Below are positions 10,666 to 22,000 of a stretch of DNA of 64,000 nt, piece by piece. The stretch is from Delphinapterus leucas (taxonomy: Eukaryota; Chordata; Mammalia; Artiodactyla; Monodontidae): assembly GCF_002288925.2 (NCBI RefSeq), contig NW_022098093.1, positions 1,852,029 through 1,916,028 of the forward strand, given 5' to 3'. Below the pieces are notes generated by a model. It saw only the letters and a list, made by a program, of their open reading frames with translations, ran no database searches and was not told the DNA's origin. Position numbers and translations under genes: made by a program. The stretch's first letter is position 1, and each line of letters starts with the position of its first letter.

Positions 10666-12171
10666 TAGAACTTTTTCTTCAACACTACAAACAGTAACCA
10701 ATGAAATTGGAAAAAAAATTTTTTTGCACTTTACTGTTGACTGTAAGAAACAAATAGAAAATCAAGTTTTCCTACATATTTCTACATACATTCTCTAAAT
10801 GGATGGTAGTTACATCTAGAACCTTCCTTCTCAACAAGAGTTTAACTTGTAGCAGCTTCATAAATGTGTAATTGATGACCCTTGGACTGAACTTTCCCTC
10901 AGGTCTTCCGAGCACTTTCCGGGCAAGGCTGTAGACCATCTTCTGCCATCGCCTGCCCTCTTGTGGTTGGAGTCGAGAATGGTGCTGGGCATTTTAGTCA
11001 AGCTTATTATTCATTCAGCTGTGTGGGTTTCTCAACTGTGGGGTTAGGATGACGTTTTCAGCCTTCAGAGCTCTCTCTAGAATGGGAACATCTGCGCCAT
11101 CCCTCAGCAGAAAGGGACTCAGGCATCATCCCTCTCCTCTTTGGTACCTGGTGTCCTTGTGCTGCCCCCAGGAGGTGCCCCATCCCTGTTCCCCCCCATG
11201 GCATCCCCTCCTAACACTCACAGCCCCAGTCCCCTACAAGTAGGTAAGTAGCTGATCTGATAAGCCAACTCGTGCTTAGCTCTTGGCGACAGACGGTGGG
11301 GGGAAGTTGTCCTTCCCCAGCTCAGCTTAAGCCTCCTGGAATCAGAAAGCCTCAGGGAAGGGTGAGTAGTAGGGCAATGTCAAACGCTCCGCCAGCCAAT
11401 GGGGTGGATTTCTTTAGAAACCTAGCATCTTTGGTGAGCCTTCAATTACAGCCTGCAGGCAACTCCAGGGCCACTTACAGAGCAGCTTTTCAAGGTCTGT
11501 TTGTTCTTGTGAGGGAAAAGATTACATTAAAGGAGCCACTTTTCATGATTGAAAAGTGGGTGAGGTTGCAGAGCTCCATCCAGAGATGCTCTTTCATTTC
11601 ATCCCAGTGACCTGCTTCTCCTGGTACCCCCATCAGAGCCACTGCTGGGGGACTGCAGCCATGGGAGATGGAAAACCCAAATCTCCCACTTGAGACACTC
11701 GCTTTGAAACTTTTAGCATTATTTTTGAGAATTGTTGTAACTGTAAACCATAAAGAGGAAAACAGGATTAGATCATCTCAGTGTGATTATAGTCCTACCA
11801 GCCCGACTTCATACCCTTCTCTCTCTGGGCACTCCTGGACCATATTCAAGCATTTTGACTTCTACCTCATTTTCACGTCCAGGTATTAAATAAGTGATGA
11901 GCATTTTGATTCTCTCATTTTGAGCACCAGATGCCCTCAAGAGTTTTTCTTTTCCAAAAGGTCATTGTCCAAACTTCAGCACCTGTTTCGATCCTCGTTC
12001 CTCTCTAGTCTCCTGGAGTGGAGGCAGGTAACCATGTGGCCTGGCTTCGCTGTTCCTAATTAACCTGTTTGCCAAGCACAGAGGTTCGGAGACTTGAACT
12101 CCTGTCTTTTGGTGTTGGACTATGGGTTGCTGCCTTCTCCTGGATGGGAATAAAATCTGATATTTTCAGGA

Positions 12172-12173
<2 letters not shown>
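10666..12173. other. Intronic stretch without recognised features
   Basis: Apparently single-copy sequence with no supported gene. Several 60-110 codon open frames exist, but none shows a domain, a splice pattern or strand-consistent coding bias. Confidence 0.55.

Positions 12174-12225
<52 letters not shown>
12174..12225. repeat. (GT)n microsatellite
   Basis: About 26 uninterrupted GT units, long enough to be polymorphic. Confidence 0.97.
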
Positions 12226-12227
<2 letters not shown>

Positions 12228-13243
12228 CTTCTGTGCAAGTTATAATAAAACATGGGTTTTCAACAGTTACATAGATTTCTTCATGGGCTTCTTTTTTGAT
12301 ATACGATCTTCCTCCAAAGATTTTGAGGGTATGAGTTTAAGTTATATTATTTTAAATAAATGGTCGTGGAGAAGTGGCTTCTAGTGGCATTTTGGATGAC
12401 TGGGCTTTCCAATGTTGAAATGGACAGAGCAACCCCCAGGTTGAGTATCCGGGTCCTTTGTATCCCTGAGCCACAGAAACCTGGATACAGGGGCATCAGC
12501 GATTCATCCCCATGTTATCTCATTCAGGGTTCTTTCTTCACCAGAGAAAGGATGGTTCTATCATTTACAATGTCTCTCGGGCTCAAATTTAGCCATTGGG
12601 GAGGTGGGGGAGGGAAAGGGAGGACCGAGCTATTTCCAAGGCTGAAGTGCCTATTTGTCCTGCCCTTAAGCTGGACTTTAAGGTTAGACCATTTAAATGG
12701 AGCTAGGATTTATTAAGAAACTTTTGACCTTTGGGCTCACAGATATATTTTCACAAATGTCCCAGAAGGAGGTCTGAACTGTTATCAGGGCAAGAGGAAG
12801 TAGGTGTCCTTCTTAAAAATTCAAGCTCCATTAAATACAGGTCTCTGTCAAATTGCATGGCAAGTCTAGAGGGTTTTCCCTGACTCAAGGGTTTTATTTA
12901 GTCCAGATGTCCATTCTCATGAGGTTCCTCTCTGACCCAGCAGAATAGGCAGAGAGGACTTAAATGGCAGTCACCAGAAATGCTTCTTGCTTGAGAAAGT
13001 TCGTCATCTAAGTGGGATGAGAAGAAGATCCATGGGGTGAGGGAAAAAATTAACATCTCAAGATATATTTTTATCTTAAAAAAATAAGAAATTGAGTTTG
13101 GCTAATATTTTAGATATGGATTGACACTGGCATCCTTATTCAGTCTGTATGTCAGAGGATCCCATGTCCTGTGTGGTATGTGACGTGTCCTGAGGGAAGA
13201 AGAGGTGATCCACAAAGGTCCTCTCACCGATTAATTCACTTTT
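12226..13243. other. Intronic stretch without recognised features
   Basis: Mixed-composition intronic sequence; no gene or repeat family recognised. Confidence 0.5.
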
Positions 13244-13442
13244 TTTTTTTTGCGGTACGCGGGCCTCTCACTGTCGTGTCCTCTCCCATTGCGGAGCACA
13301 GGCTCCGGACGTGCAGGCTCAGCGGCCATGGCTCACGGGCCCAGCCGCTCCGCGGCATGTGGGATCTTCCCGGACCGGGACATGAACCCGTGTCCCCTGC
13401 ATCGGCAGGCGGACTCTCAACCACTGCGCCACCAGGGAAGCC
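13244..13442 (-). mobile_element. CHR-2-type SINE, antisense
   Basis: A 199-bp young copy with a T run at the left (its A-tail) and GGAAGCCC at the right (its 5' end). The perfect 16-bp TSD CGATTAATTCACTTTT lies at 13228-13243 and 13443-13458. Confidence 0.95.
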
Positions 13443-13458
13443 CGATTAATTCACTTTT

Positions 13459-14009
13459 GACTCATTTCAAGGAAATATAGTTTATGTAGGCTCACTCAGT
13501 GAAGTAGGCTTATGAATTAATGTATGTATTTTGTAGGATTTAAATTAACTTTACCAAATGAACAGATAAACTAAAATTCTTGAGGGGAAAAAAAAGAGGA
13601 TTAAAAATAATTAATGCAGGTGTAAGCAAACCATAAGAAAATGGCTGGGTTGACCCTCTTTTTACCACTGGTATGTGCTCAACCACATTATAAGGTAAAA
13701 TGATGACAATCTATTCAGAGTGACGAGAAGTCAGACAAAAAATTAAAATTCAAAGCTATCAAGAGACTATGTGAAATACAAACTTTCAGCCTCTATTATT
13801 AAAGAAAAACCTCACCGTAAGCATAGATTGTACTTGAGATAATCCCTAATGATGGTAGGAAGTCATGATAATTAACAAGATATTTAAAATCTAAATATCC
13901 ACCATGAATACAAATAGTGTTAAATGTTTTAGCAATGTTTAAAATTATGCAATACTAAATCTAGTCCAGAATTTTAGTAAACTGAATATTTTACGAGCCT
14001 ATTTGGAAT
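13459..14009. other. AT-rich intronic sequence, possibly the decayed 5' part of the hAT element
   Basis: No recognisable domain here. It directly precedes the decayed transposase starting near 14010 and shares its AT-rich composition, so it may include the degraded N-terminal portion. Confidence 0.35.
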
Positions 14010-14816
14010 TTCTTTTTACTTAATGGCTTAAGGCAAAATGTCACGTGCCATTAGGAAAACCCTCATTCTCACTGATGTGGTAAAAATAGCTAAAATAATA
14101 CGTAGAAGACAATATAGCTGCAAAATAAAATGCCTGATTATGTCAGCAAATTCTACTAAAAGGTACACAGAAACATCGCTGAAGTTTTAAAGAAACAGTA
14201 TGCCATGTGGCAGTTTGCTGTATGGTTTGAGAAAAGTACGGCCGTTTCTCACATGTTCCAAATAAGGGTATTTGCTTCGTTCTGCTTCACTAGTGCAATA
14301 GGACACCTACTTATGCATGAGTCACTAAAGAAAAGAGGTACCAGAAAGGATATATTTTCAAAAGGCAGTGACTTCGTTAGTTAAAATAATGCTTTATGGG
14401 GAAATTATATAAGGTAACAGCTGCTTTGATTAGAATTTTAAATTCGGGGTAAGGTTATAAAAATAGGTCAGAACATGAAACTGATTCACTGCATTGGTCC
14501 TAGGAAAGTTGATACAGCCAAGAAGCTAAAGACAGAAGTGCCCAAAATGCTAAAGAATGTCATCAGTATGGTTAATTTTGTAAAAATAAGACTTTTAAAA
14601 TTAGTAGAATTTTTACCCTTCTCTGTAATAAGATGGGGAATGACCATGGAAATGTTGTTTTACGCTGTAGAGGTCTGATGTTTATCTTGAGGCAATGCAT
14701 TTAGAGTAATCCAACTTAAAGTTGGCTGTGCAGTTTTTTTCTTCTGCAAAAAAGACAGTTGTTTCAAATTTACCCACTTTATCTATGAACAAGTGGTTCT
14801 CAATGGCCTGCTTTCT
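14010..14816 (+). mobile_element. Decayed hAT transposase (ZBED/SCAND3-like), 5' part
   Basis: Translating the + strand across frameshifts and stops gives consecutive hAT transposase blocks. About 14010-14100 reads SFYLMA-stop-GKMSRAIRKTL, then ILTDVVKIAKII. Around 14229 comes EKSTAVSHMFQ, the remnant of the DESTD-type motif. About 14475-14680 reads IHCIG, AKKLKTEVPKMLKNVISMVN and EMLFYAVEV, followed by CLS-stop-GNAF, the remnant of the conserved TEVRWLSRG motif. The open frame 14475-14678 is a remnant of this gene, not a new protein. The element is cut at 14816 by the L1 insertion and resumes at 21822. Family assignment to the ZBED5/SCAND3/GTF2IRD2-type hAT group is by motif recognition. Confidence 0.72.
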
Positions 14817-15299
14817 GGAGGCTATTTTTAAAAAAAATTTTATTGGAGTATAGTTGCTTTACAATGTTGTGTTAGTTTCTGCTGTACAGCAACGTGAATC
14901 AATTATACATATACATATATCCCCTATTTTTTAGATTTCCTTCCCATGTAGGTCACCACAGAGCATTGAGTAAAGCTCCCTGTGCTATACAGTAGGCTCT
15001 CATTAGTGATCTATTTTATACATAGTAGTGTATATATATCAGTCCTAATCTCCCAATTCATCCCACCCCCTGCTTCCCCTCCTTGGTATCCATGAGTTTG
15101 TTCTATACATCTGTGTCTCTATTTCTGCTTTGCAAGTAAGTTCATTTGTACCATTTTTCTAGATTCCACATATAAGCGATATTATACGATATTTGTTGTT
15201 CTCCTTCTGACTTACTTCACTCTGTATGACAGTCTGTAGGTCTGTTCACACCATCCATATCAAATGGCCCTATTTCCTTCCTTTTTATGGCTGAGTAAT

Positions 15300-16975
15300 A
15301 GTCTATTGTTTATATGTACCACATCTTCTTTATGCGTTCCTCTGTTGATGGACACTTAGGTTGTTTCCATGTCCTGGCTATTGTAAATAGTGCTGCAGTG
15401 AACATTGGGGTGCATGTATCTTTTTGAATTATGGTTTTCTCTGAGTATATGCCTAGGAGTTGGACTGCTGGGTCATATGGTATTTCTATTTTTAGTTTTT
15501 TGAGGAACCTCCTACTGTTCTCCATAGTGTATCAATTTTCATTCCCACCAACAGTGTAGGAGGGTTCCCTTTTCTCCACATTTACTGTTTGTAGATTGTT
15601 TTTGGTGGTAGCCATTCTGACTGGTGTGAGGTGATACCTCACTGCAGTTTTGATTTGCATTTCTCTAATAATTAGTGACGTTGAGCACTAATTATTAGTG
15701 CCTCATGTGCCTCTTGGCCATCTGAATGTCTTTTTGGAGAAATGTCTATTTAGATCTTCCTCCCATTTTTTGACTGGGTTATTTGTTTTTTTGACATTGA
15801 ACTGCCTGAGCTGTTTGTATATTTTGGCAATCAATTCCTTGTCAGTTGCTTTGTTTGCAAATATTTTCTCCCATTCTGAGGGTTGTCTTTTCATTTTGTT
15901 TATGGTTTCCTTTGCTGTGCAAAAGCTTGTAAGTTTCATTAGATCTCATTTGTTTATTTTTGTTTTAACTTGTTTTAACTTTCATTACTCTAAGAGGTGG
16001 ATCAAAAAAGATCTTTCTGCAATTTATGTCAGAGAGTGTTCTGCCTATGCTTTCCTCTAAGAGTTTTATACTGTCTGACCTTACATTTAGGTCTTTCATC
16101 CATTTTGAGTTTATTTTTGTGTACTGTGTTAGGGAGTGTTCTAATTTCATTCTTTTACATGTAGCTGTCCAGTTTTCCCAGCATTGCTTATTGAAGAGAC
16201 TGTCTTTTCTCCATTGTATATTCTTCCCTCCTTCGTCATAGATTAGCTGACCATAGGTTGTGGGTTTATCTCTGGGCTTTCTATCCTGTTCCATTGATAT
16301 ATATTTCTCTTTTTGTTCCAATCCAGCTACAGTCTTGATTACTGTAGCTTTGTAGTATAGTCTGAAGTCAGGGAGCCTGATTTCTCCAGCTCCATTTTTC
16401 TTTCTCAAGACTGCTTTGGCTATTCGGGGTCTTTTGTATTTCCATACAAATCGTAAAATTTTTTGTTCTAATTCTGTGAAAAATGCCATTGGTAATTTGA
16501 TAGGGATTGCATTGAATCTGTAGATTGCTTTGGGTAGGATAGTCATTTTCACAATATTGATTCTTCCGATCCAAGTACATGGTATATCTCTCCATCTGTT
16601 TGTGTCGTCTTTCATTTCTTTCATCAGTATCTTATAGTTTTCTGAGTACAGGTCTTTCACCTCCTTAGGTAGGTTTATTCCTAGGTATTTTATTCTTTTT
16701 GTTGCAATGGTAAATGGGATTGTTTCCTTAATTTCTCTTTCTAATCTTTCCTTGTTAGTGTATAGGAATGCAAGAGATTTCTGTGTATTAATTTGGTATC
16801 CTGCAACTTTACCAAATTCATTGATTAGCTCTAGTAGTTTTCTGGTAGCATCTTCTGGATTTTCTATGTATAGTATCATGTCATCTGCAAACAGTGACAG
16901 TTTTACTTCTTCTTTTCCAATTTGTATTCCTTTTATTTCTTTTTCTTCCCTGATTTCAGTGGCTAGGACTTCCAA
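15300..16975 (-). pseudogene. L1 ORF2 remnant: reverse transcriptase core to C terminus
   Basis: The longest intact stretch, 16975-15965 (336 codons), carries the reverse transcriptase catalytic motif FADD at residues 29-32, then [14 protein letters not shown] and the conserved thumb region ([19 protein letters not shown]). Further pieces follow in other frames: 15939-15703 ([25 protein letters not shown]) and 15525-15310 (IPYDPAVQLLGIY, RIKKMWYI) near the normal C terminus. The Cys-rich segment between them is degraded. Protein order matches mammalian L1 ORF2p throughout. Confidence 0.93.
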
Positions 16976-18270
16976 AACTATGTAGAATAATAGTGGTGAG
17001 AGTGGACATCCTTGTCTTTCTCCTGATCTTAGAGGAAATGCTTTCGGTTTTTCACCATTGAGAAAATGTTTGCTGTGAGTTTGTCACATATGCGCTTTAT
17101 TAAGTCGAAGTAGGTTCCCTCTATGCCCACTTTCTGGAGAGTTTTTGTCATAAATGGGTGTTGAATTTGTCAAAAGCTTTTTCTGCATCTATTGAGATGG
17201 TCGTATGGCTTTTCTTCAATTTGTTAATATGGTGTATCACATTGATTTGCTTGTATTAAAGAATCCTTGCATCACTGGGATAAATCCCACTTGATCATGG
17301 CATATGATCCTTTTAATGTGTTGTTGGAGTCTGTTTGCTAGTATTTTGTTGAGGATTTTTGCATGTGTGCTCATCAGTGATATTGGCTTGTAGTTTTCTT
17401 TCTTGTGGCATCTTTATCTGGTTTTGGTATCAGGGTGATGGTGGCCTCACAGAATGAGCTTGGGAGTGTTCCTTCTGTGAATTTTTAGAAGGGGTTGAGA
17501 AGAATAGGTGTTAGCTCTTCTCTAAATGTTTGACAGAATTTGCCTGCGAAGCCATATGGTCCTGGACTTTTGTTTGTTGCAAGATTTGAAATTACAGTTT
17601 CAATTTCATTACTTGTGATTGGTCTGTTCATATTTTCTGTTTCTTCCTGGTTCAATCTTGGAAGCTTATACCTTTCTGAGAATTTGTCCATTTCTTCTAG
17701 GTTGTCCATTTTATTGGCATATAGTTGTTTGTAGTATTCTCTTATGATGCTTTGTATTTCTGTGGTGTCTGTTGTAACTTCTCCTTTTTCATTTCTAATT
17801 TTATTGATTTGAGTCCTCTCCCTTTTTTTCTTGATGAGGCTAGCTAAAGGTTTATTGATTTTGTTTATCTACTCAGAAAACAAGCTTTTAGTTTCATTGA
17901 TCTTTGCTATTGTTTTCTTCATTTCTATTTCATTTATTTCTGCTCTGATCTTTATGATTTCTTTCCTTCTACTAGCTTTGGGTTTTGTTTGTTCTTCTTT
18001 CTTTAGTTGCTTTAGGTGTAAGGTTAGGTTATTTATTTGAGATTTTTCTTGTTTCTTGAGGTGAGATTGTACTGCTATAAACTTGCATATTAGAACTGTT
18101 TTTGCTGCGTCCCATAGGTTTTGAGTCATTATGTTTTCATTGTCATTTGTTTCTTGGTATTTTTTAATTTCCTCTTTGATTTCTTCAGTGATCCATTGGT
18201 TATTTTGTAGCATATTGTTTAGCCTCCATGTGTTTGTATGTTTTACAGTTTTTTCCTGTAATTGATTTCT

Positions 18271-18629
18271 TTATTTTTTGAATTAATTAATTAATTAAAT
18301 TTAATTTTTTTGACTGTGTTGGGTCTTTGTCGCTGCACGTGGAATTTCTCTAGTTGCAGCGAGTGGGGGCTGCTCTTCGTCATGGTGCACAGCCTTCTCA
18401 TTGCGGTGGCTTCTCGTTGCAGAGCATGGGCTCTAGGCGCGTGGGCTTCAGTAGTTGTGGCATGTGGGCTCAGTAGTTATGGCTTGCGGAGTCTAGAGCG
18501 CAGGCTCAGTAGTTGTGGCACACAGGCTTAGTTGCTCCGCGGCATGTGGAATCTTCCCAGACCAGGGCTCAAACCCGTGTCCCCTGCATTAGCAGGTGGA
18601 TTCTTAACCACTGCACCACCAGGGATGTC
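18271..18629 (-). mobile_element. CHR-2-type SINE inserted in L1 ORF2
   Basis: A long-form copy (about 359 bp including an AT-rich tail) of the older subtype, with the CTCTAGTTGCAGCGAGTGG-type tail domain. The 16-bp TSD CCTGTAATTGATTTCT at 18255-18270 and 18630-18645 proves insertion into the L1. Confidence 0.95.
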
Positions 18630-18949
18630 CCTGTAATTGATTTCTAATCTCATAGCACTGTGTCGAAAAAGAAGCTTGATACAATTTCAGGTTTCTTAAA
18701 TTTACCAAGGCTTGATCTGTGACCCAAGCTGTGGTCTATCCTGGAGAATGTTCCATGTGCACTTGAGAAGAAAGTATATTCTGCTGCTTTTGGATAGAAT
18801 GTCTTATAAATATCAATTAATTCTATCTGGTCTAATGTGTCATTTAAGGCTTGTGTTTCCTTATTAATTTCCTGTCTGGATGATCTGTCCGTTGGTGTAA
18901 GTGGAGTGTTAAAGTCCCCCACTATTATTGTGTTACTGTCTATTTCCCC

Positions 18950-19260
18950 CATTTTTTTTTTTTTTTTTNNNNNNNNNNNNNNNNNNNNNNNNNNNNNNNN
19001 NNNNNNNNNNNNNNNNNNNNNNNNNNNNNNNNNNNNNNNNNNNNNNNNNNNNNNNNNNNNNNNNNNNNTGTGGTATGCGGGCCTCTCACTGTTGTGGCCT
19101 CTCCCGTTGCAGAGCACAGGCTCTGGACGCGCAGGCCCAGCAGCCATGGCTCACAGGCCCAGCCGCTCCGCAGCATGTGGGATCTTCCCAGACCGGGGCA
19201 CAAACCCATGTCCCCTGCATCGGCAGGCGGACTCTCAACCACTGCGCCACCAGGGAAGCC
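18950..19260 (-). mobile_element. CHR-2-type SINE inserted in L1 ORF2, with internal assembly gap
   Basis: The SINE body (19069-19260) is complete at its 5' end. Its A-tail (T run from about 18951) runs into 100 N at 18969-19068. The 10-bp TSD CTATTTCCCC lies at 18940-18949 and 19261-19270. Confidence 0.93.
18969..19068. other. Assembly gap of exactly 100 N
   Basis: The round length suggests a placeholder for a gap of unknown size. It falls in the poly(A) tail of a SINE, where short-read assembly commonly fails; the true missing sequence could be just a few T bases. Confidence 0.95.
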
Positions 19261-19679
19261 CTATTTCCCCTTTTATGGTTGTTAGCATTTGCCTTATGTA
19301 TTGAGGTGCTCCTCTGTTGGGTGCATGAACATTTACAATTGTTATATCTTCTTCTTGGATTGATCCCCTGATCACTGTGTAGTTTCCTTCCTTGTCTCTC
19401 GTAACAGTCTTTATTTTAAAGTCCATTTTGTCTGATATGAGTATTGGTACTCCAGCTTTCTTTTGATTTCCATTTGCATGGAATACCTTTTTCCATCCCC
19501 TCACTTTCAGTCTGTGTGTGTCCCTAGGTCTGAAATGGGTCTCTTGTAGTCAGCATATATATGGGTCTTGTTTTTGTGTCCATTCAACCAGTCTATGTCT
19601 TTTGGTTGGAGCATTTAATCCATTTACATTTAAGGTAATTATCAATATGTATGTTCCTATTGCCATTTTCTGAATTGTT

Positions 19680-20600
19680 TTGGGTTTGTTTCTGTAGGTC
19701 TGTTTTCTTCCCTTCCTCTTTTATTTCTCTTGTACTTCTTGCCTAGAGAAGTTCCTTTAGCAATTATCGTAAAGCTGGTTTGGTGGTGGTGAATTCTCTT
19801 AGCTTTTGCTTGTCTGTAAAGCTTTTGATTTCTCTGTCGAATCTGAATGAGAGCCTTGCTGGGTAGATTATTCTTGGTCATAGGTTTTTCCCTTTCATCA
19901 CTTTAAATATATCTTGCAACTCCCTTCAGGGCCTGCAGAGTTTCTGCTGAAAAATCAGCTGATAACCTTATGGGGATTCCCTTGTGTGTTATTTGTTGCT
20001 TTTCCCTTGTTGCTTTTAATATTTTTTCTTTGTAGTTAATTTCTGTTCGTTTGATTAATATGTGTCTCAGTGTGTTCCTCCTTGGGTTTATCCTGTATGG
20101 GACTCTCTGTGCTTCTTGGACATAGGTGACTATTTCCTTTCCCATATTCGGGAAGTTTTCGACTATGAGCTCTTCAAATATTTTTTTTCAAATCAGGCCC
20201 TTTCTCTTTTTCTTCTTTTTCTTGGACCCTTATAATTTGAATGTTGGTGCATTTAATGTTGTCCCAGAGGTCTCTGTGACTGTCCTCATTTCTTTTCATT
20301 CTTTTTTCTTTATTCTGTTCTGTGGCAGAGAAGGTCACTTACCCGTTCTTATGCCTCCGTTATTCTGCTATTGATTCCTTCTAGTGTATTTTTCATTTCA
20401 TTATTTATCGCTGTTTGTTTGTTCTTTAGTTCTTCTAGGTCTTTGTTAAACTTTTCTTTATCTTCTCGATCCGTGCCTCCATTCTTTTTCCAAGATCTTG
20501 GATCATCTTTACTGTCATTACTCTGAATTCTTTTTCAGAGAGATTGCTTAACTCCTCTTCAGTTAGTTGTTCTTGTAGGTTTTTATCTTACTCCTTCATC
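19680..20600 (-). pseudogene. L1 ORF1 remnant
   Basis: The minus strand contains a coiled-coil-like stretch around 20600-20380 (LTEEELSNLSEKEFRVM), then the C-terminal domain at 20145-19903 (EAQRVPYRINPRRNT, GIPIRLSADFSAETLQA), which matches L1 ORF1p. Stops and frameshifts interrupt it. The frame 19881-19657 covers the ORF1-ORF2 junction. Confidence 0.88.
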
Positions 20601-20609
20601 TGCAGCATA

Positions 20610-21808
20610 TTTCTCTGCCATCTCATTTTGTCACACTTACTGTGTTTGTGGTCTCCTTTCTGCAGGCTGCAGGATTGCAGTTCCTCTTGCTTCTGGAATC
20701 TGCTCCCTGGTGGGTGAGGTTGGTCCGGAGGCTTGTGACATTACCCCATTGATAGGGGGTTTGATTGGTGTTGTGGTGATCAGAGCCTGTGCTAGATATT
20801 GAGCGGGGCCTCCCCTTTGCTCTGTGGTTGTCACTGCCCTGTCAGGGGTGTGGTCTGCTCCCTAGTTGTTGGAGTAGAGGCCCCCAGATCTGTTTCTTAG
20901 CTGTGATTCTGATCTGTGGTGCAACGTAGGTGGGATTGGAGCACTGCCACTGGGAGGGAAGCCACTGAGTTTTCCTCCTTTGGAGCTGTTCATCTGTGAA
21001 TGTGCTCTGTTCCCTTCACAAGCTGTGTGAGCTCACAAAGTGGACTGTTGTTGGCACTGTTCTCAGTCCTGCCTTAACTGTGAGTATGCCGGAAAATTGC
21101 CCTGGTGACTCTCAGGCGTTGTTTTCACCCAGCCACTGGTGCAGGTCCACTGAGGTTAGGTCCCAGTACTGTGGTAGTCATGCACCTGGACCCACTGTGG
21201 GAGCTATGGAGGCAGCTTGCACTTTGGTCTGCCCCTACCTCCACGTGTACATGCCCGCAGAGCTTACAGCTGTAAAGCCAGACCTGTTCCAGTTGCAAGA
21301 GTACTTGTTGTCCTTTCAGATGTTTCACAGGCACTGAATTGAGGAAGCCATCAGTGGAGGTGTAACTCCACAGTTCACACAGCCGTGAGGAGAGATTTCA
21401 GCTCTTCTTCATTAGTCACATAGCCCCTGGGGCTCAGCTGTGGTTTCAGTCCCTCCTTTGGGCAAATTTCTTAGTGGGGGAGCTATCTGTGCCCTCCTGG
21501 GACAGCGGGACAGGTCCCTGCACCCACTGGCAGATTTCCTAGTAGTGAGTGGTTTCTGCATGCTCCTGGGATGGCAGGCAGCTCCTGGCACTTGCTGACA
21601 GATTTCCTAGTGGGGGGAGTTATCCGCCTCTTCCCAGAACAGCAGGGCAGGTCCCAGCACCCACTGGTGGATTTCCCAGTAGCGAGAGCTGTCCATGCCC
21701 TCCCGGGACAGCAAGGTGTGTTTTGACATGCACTGATGGATTTTCCAGTCACGGAAGCTGGCCACACCCTCCTGGGACAGCATGGGCAGGTCCTGGGGCC
21801 CACAGCCT
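20610..21808 (-). promoter_or_regulatory. L1 5' UTR with tandem 68-69-bp monomers
   Basis: This GC-richer segment precedes ORF1. A CAGATTTCCTAG-like landmark recurs at 21463, 21531, 21599, 21668 and 21737, giving a period of 68-69 bp across about 21430-21800. Tandem monomers in an L1 5' UTR act as promoter units in some mammals (mouse is the classic case); function here is inferred and the copy is inactive. Confidence 0.75.
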
Positions 21809-21821
21809 GGAGGCTATTTTT

Positions 21822-22000
21822 GCAAATGCAAACACACATAACCTGTCTTTTCAAGGTAAAGATGATACTGCAACAACGATAAGAAAGTAGTAACTACTAT
21901 TTGAAAGAAATTCATGCTATGGAAAGAGCATTTTCAAAATGGATTTTTGGAAGTGTTTCCATGCTTATTACTTTTCTCCCCCAAAATGCTATGTTTGCCA
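21822..22000 (+). mobile_element. Decayed hAT transposase, 3' continuation after the L1
   Basis: Directly after the L1 TSD the translation resumes with IFANANTHNLSFQGKDDTA, the hAT block that normally follows the TEVRWLSRG region. It then shifts frame into KKFMLWKEHFQNGFLEVFPC, another conserved hAT block. This co-linearity with 14010-14816 shows that the L1 split one transposase gene. The C-terminal dimerisation region is not recognisable. Confidence 0.7.

Larger units (their letters stand above)
17485..19650 (-). pseudogene. L1 ORF2 remnant: endonuclease and RT N-terminal part
   Basis: From the 5' side: an endonuclease segment at 19504-19261 (QKKAGVPILISDKMDFK, HAPNRGAPQYIRQML) is interrupted by the SINE and N gap at 18950-19260. 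It resumes at about 18940-18650 (IIVGDFNTPLTPTDRSSRQE, IDHSLGH). The linker follows at 18213-17869 (LHLKQLKKEEQTKPKASRRKEI), then the RT entry at 17709-17485 ([23 protein letters not shown]). A second SINE (18271-18629) separates endonuclease from linker. Confidence 0.92.
14830..21808 (-). mobile_element. Near-full-length antisense L1 retrotransposon, inactive
   Basis: Reading the minus strand: monomeric 5' UTR (about 21808-20610), ORF1 (about 20600-19680), ORF2 with endonuclease, reverse transcriptase and C-terminal region (about 19650-15300), and 3' UTR (about 15300-14830). The perfect 13-bp TSD GGAGGCTATTTTT at 14817-14829 and 21809-21821 fixes both ends. The total of 6979 bp includes two later SINE insertions and a 100-N gap, leaving roughly 6.2-6.3 kb of L1. 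Both ORFs contain stops and frameshifts, so it cannot mobilise. Confidence 0.95.

Noticed and set aside
18650..19371. Frames of 147-165 codons passing through the N gap
   Set aside because: They join L1 endonuclease remnants, unknown bases and SINE sequence; not real proteins.
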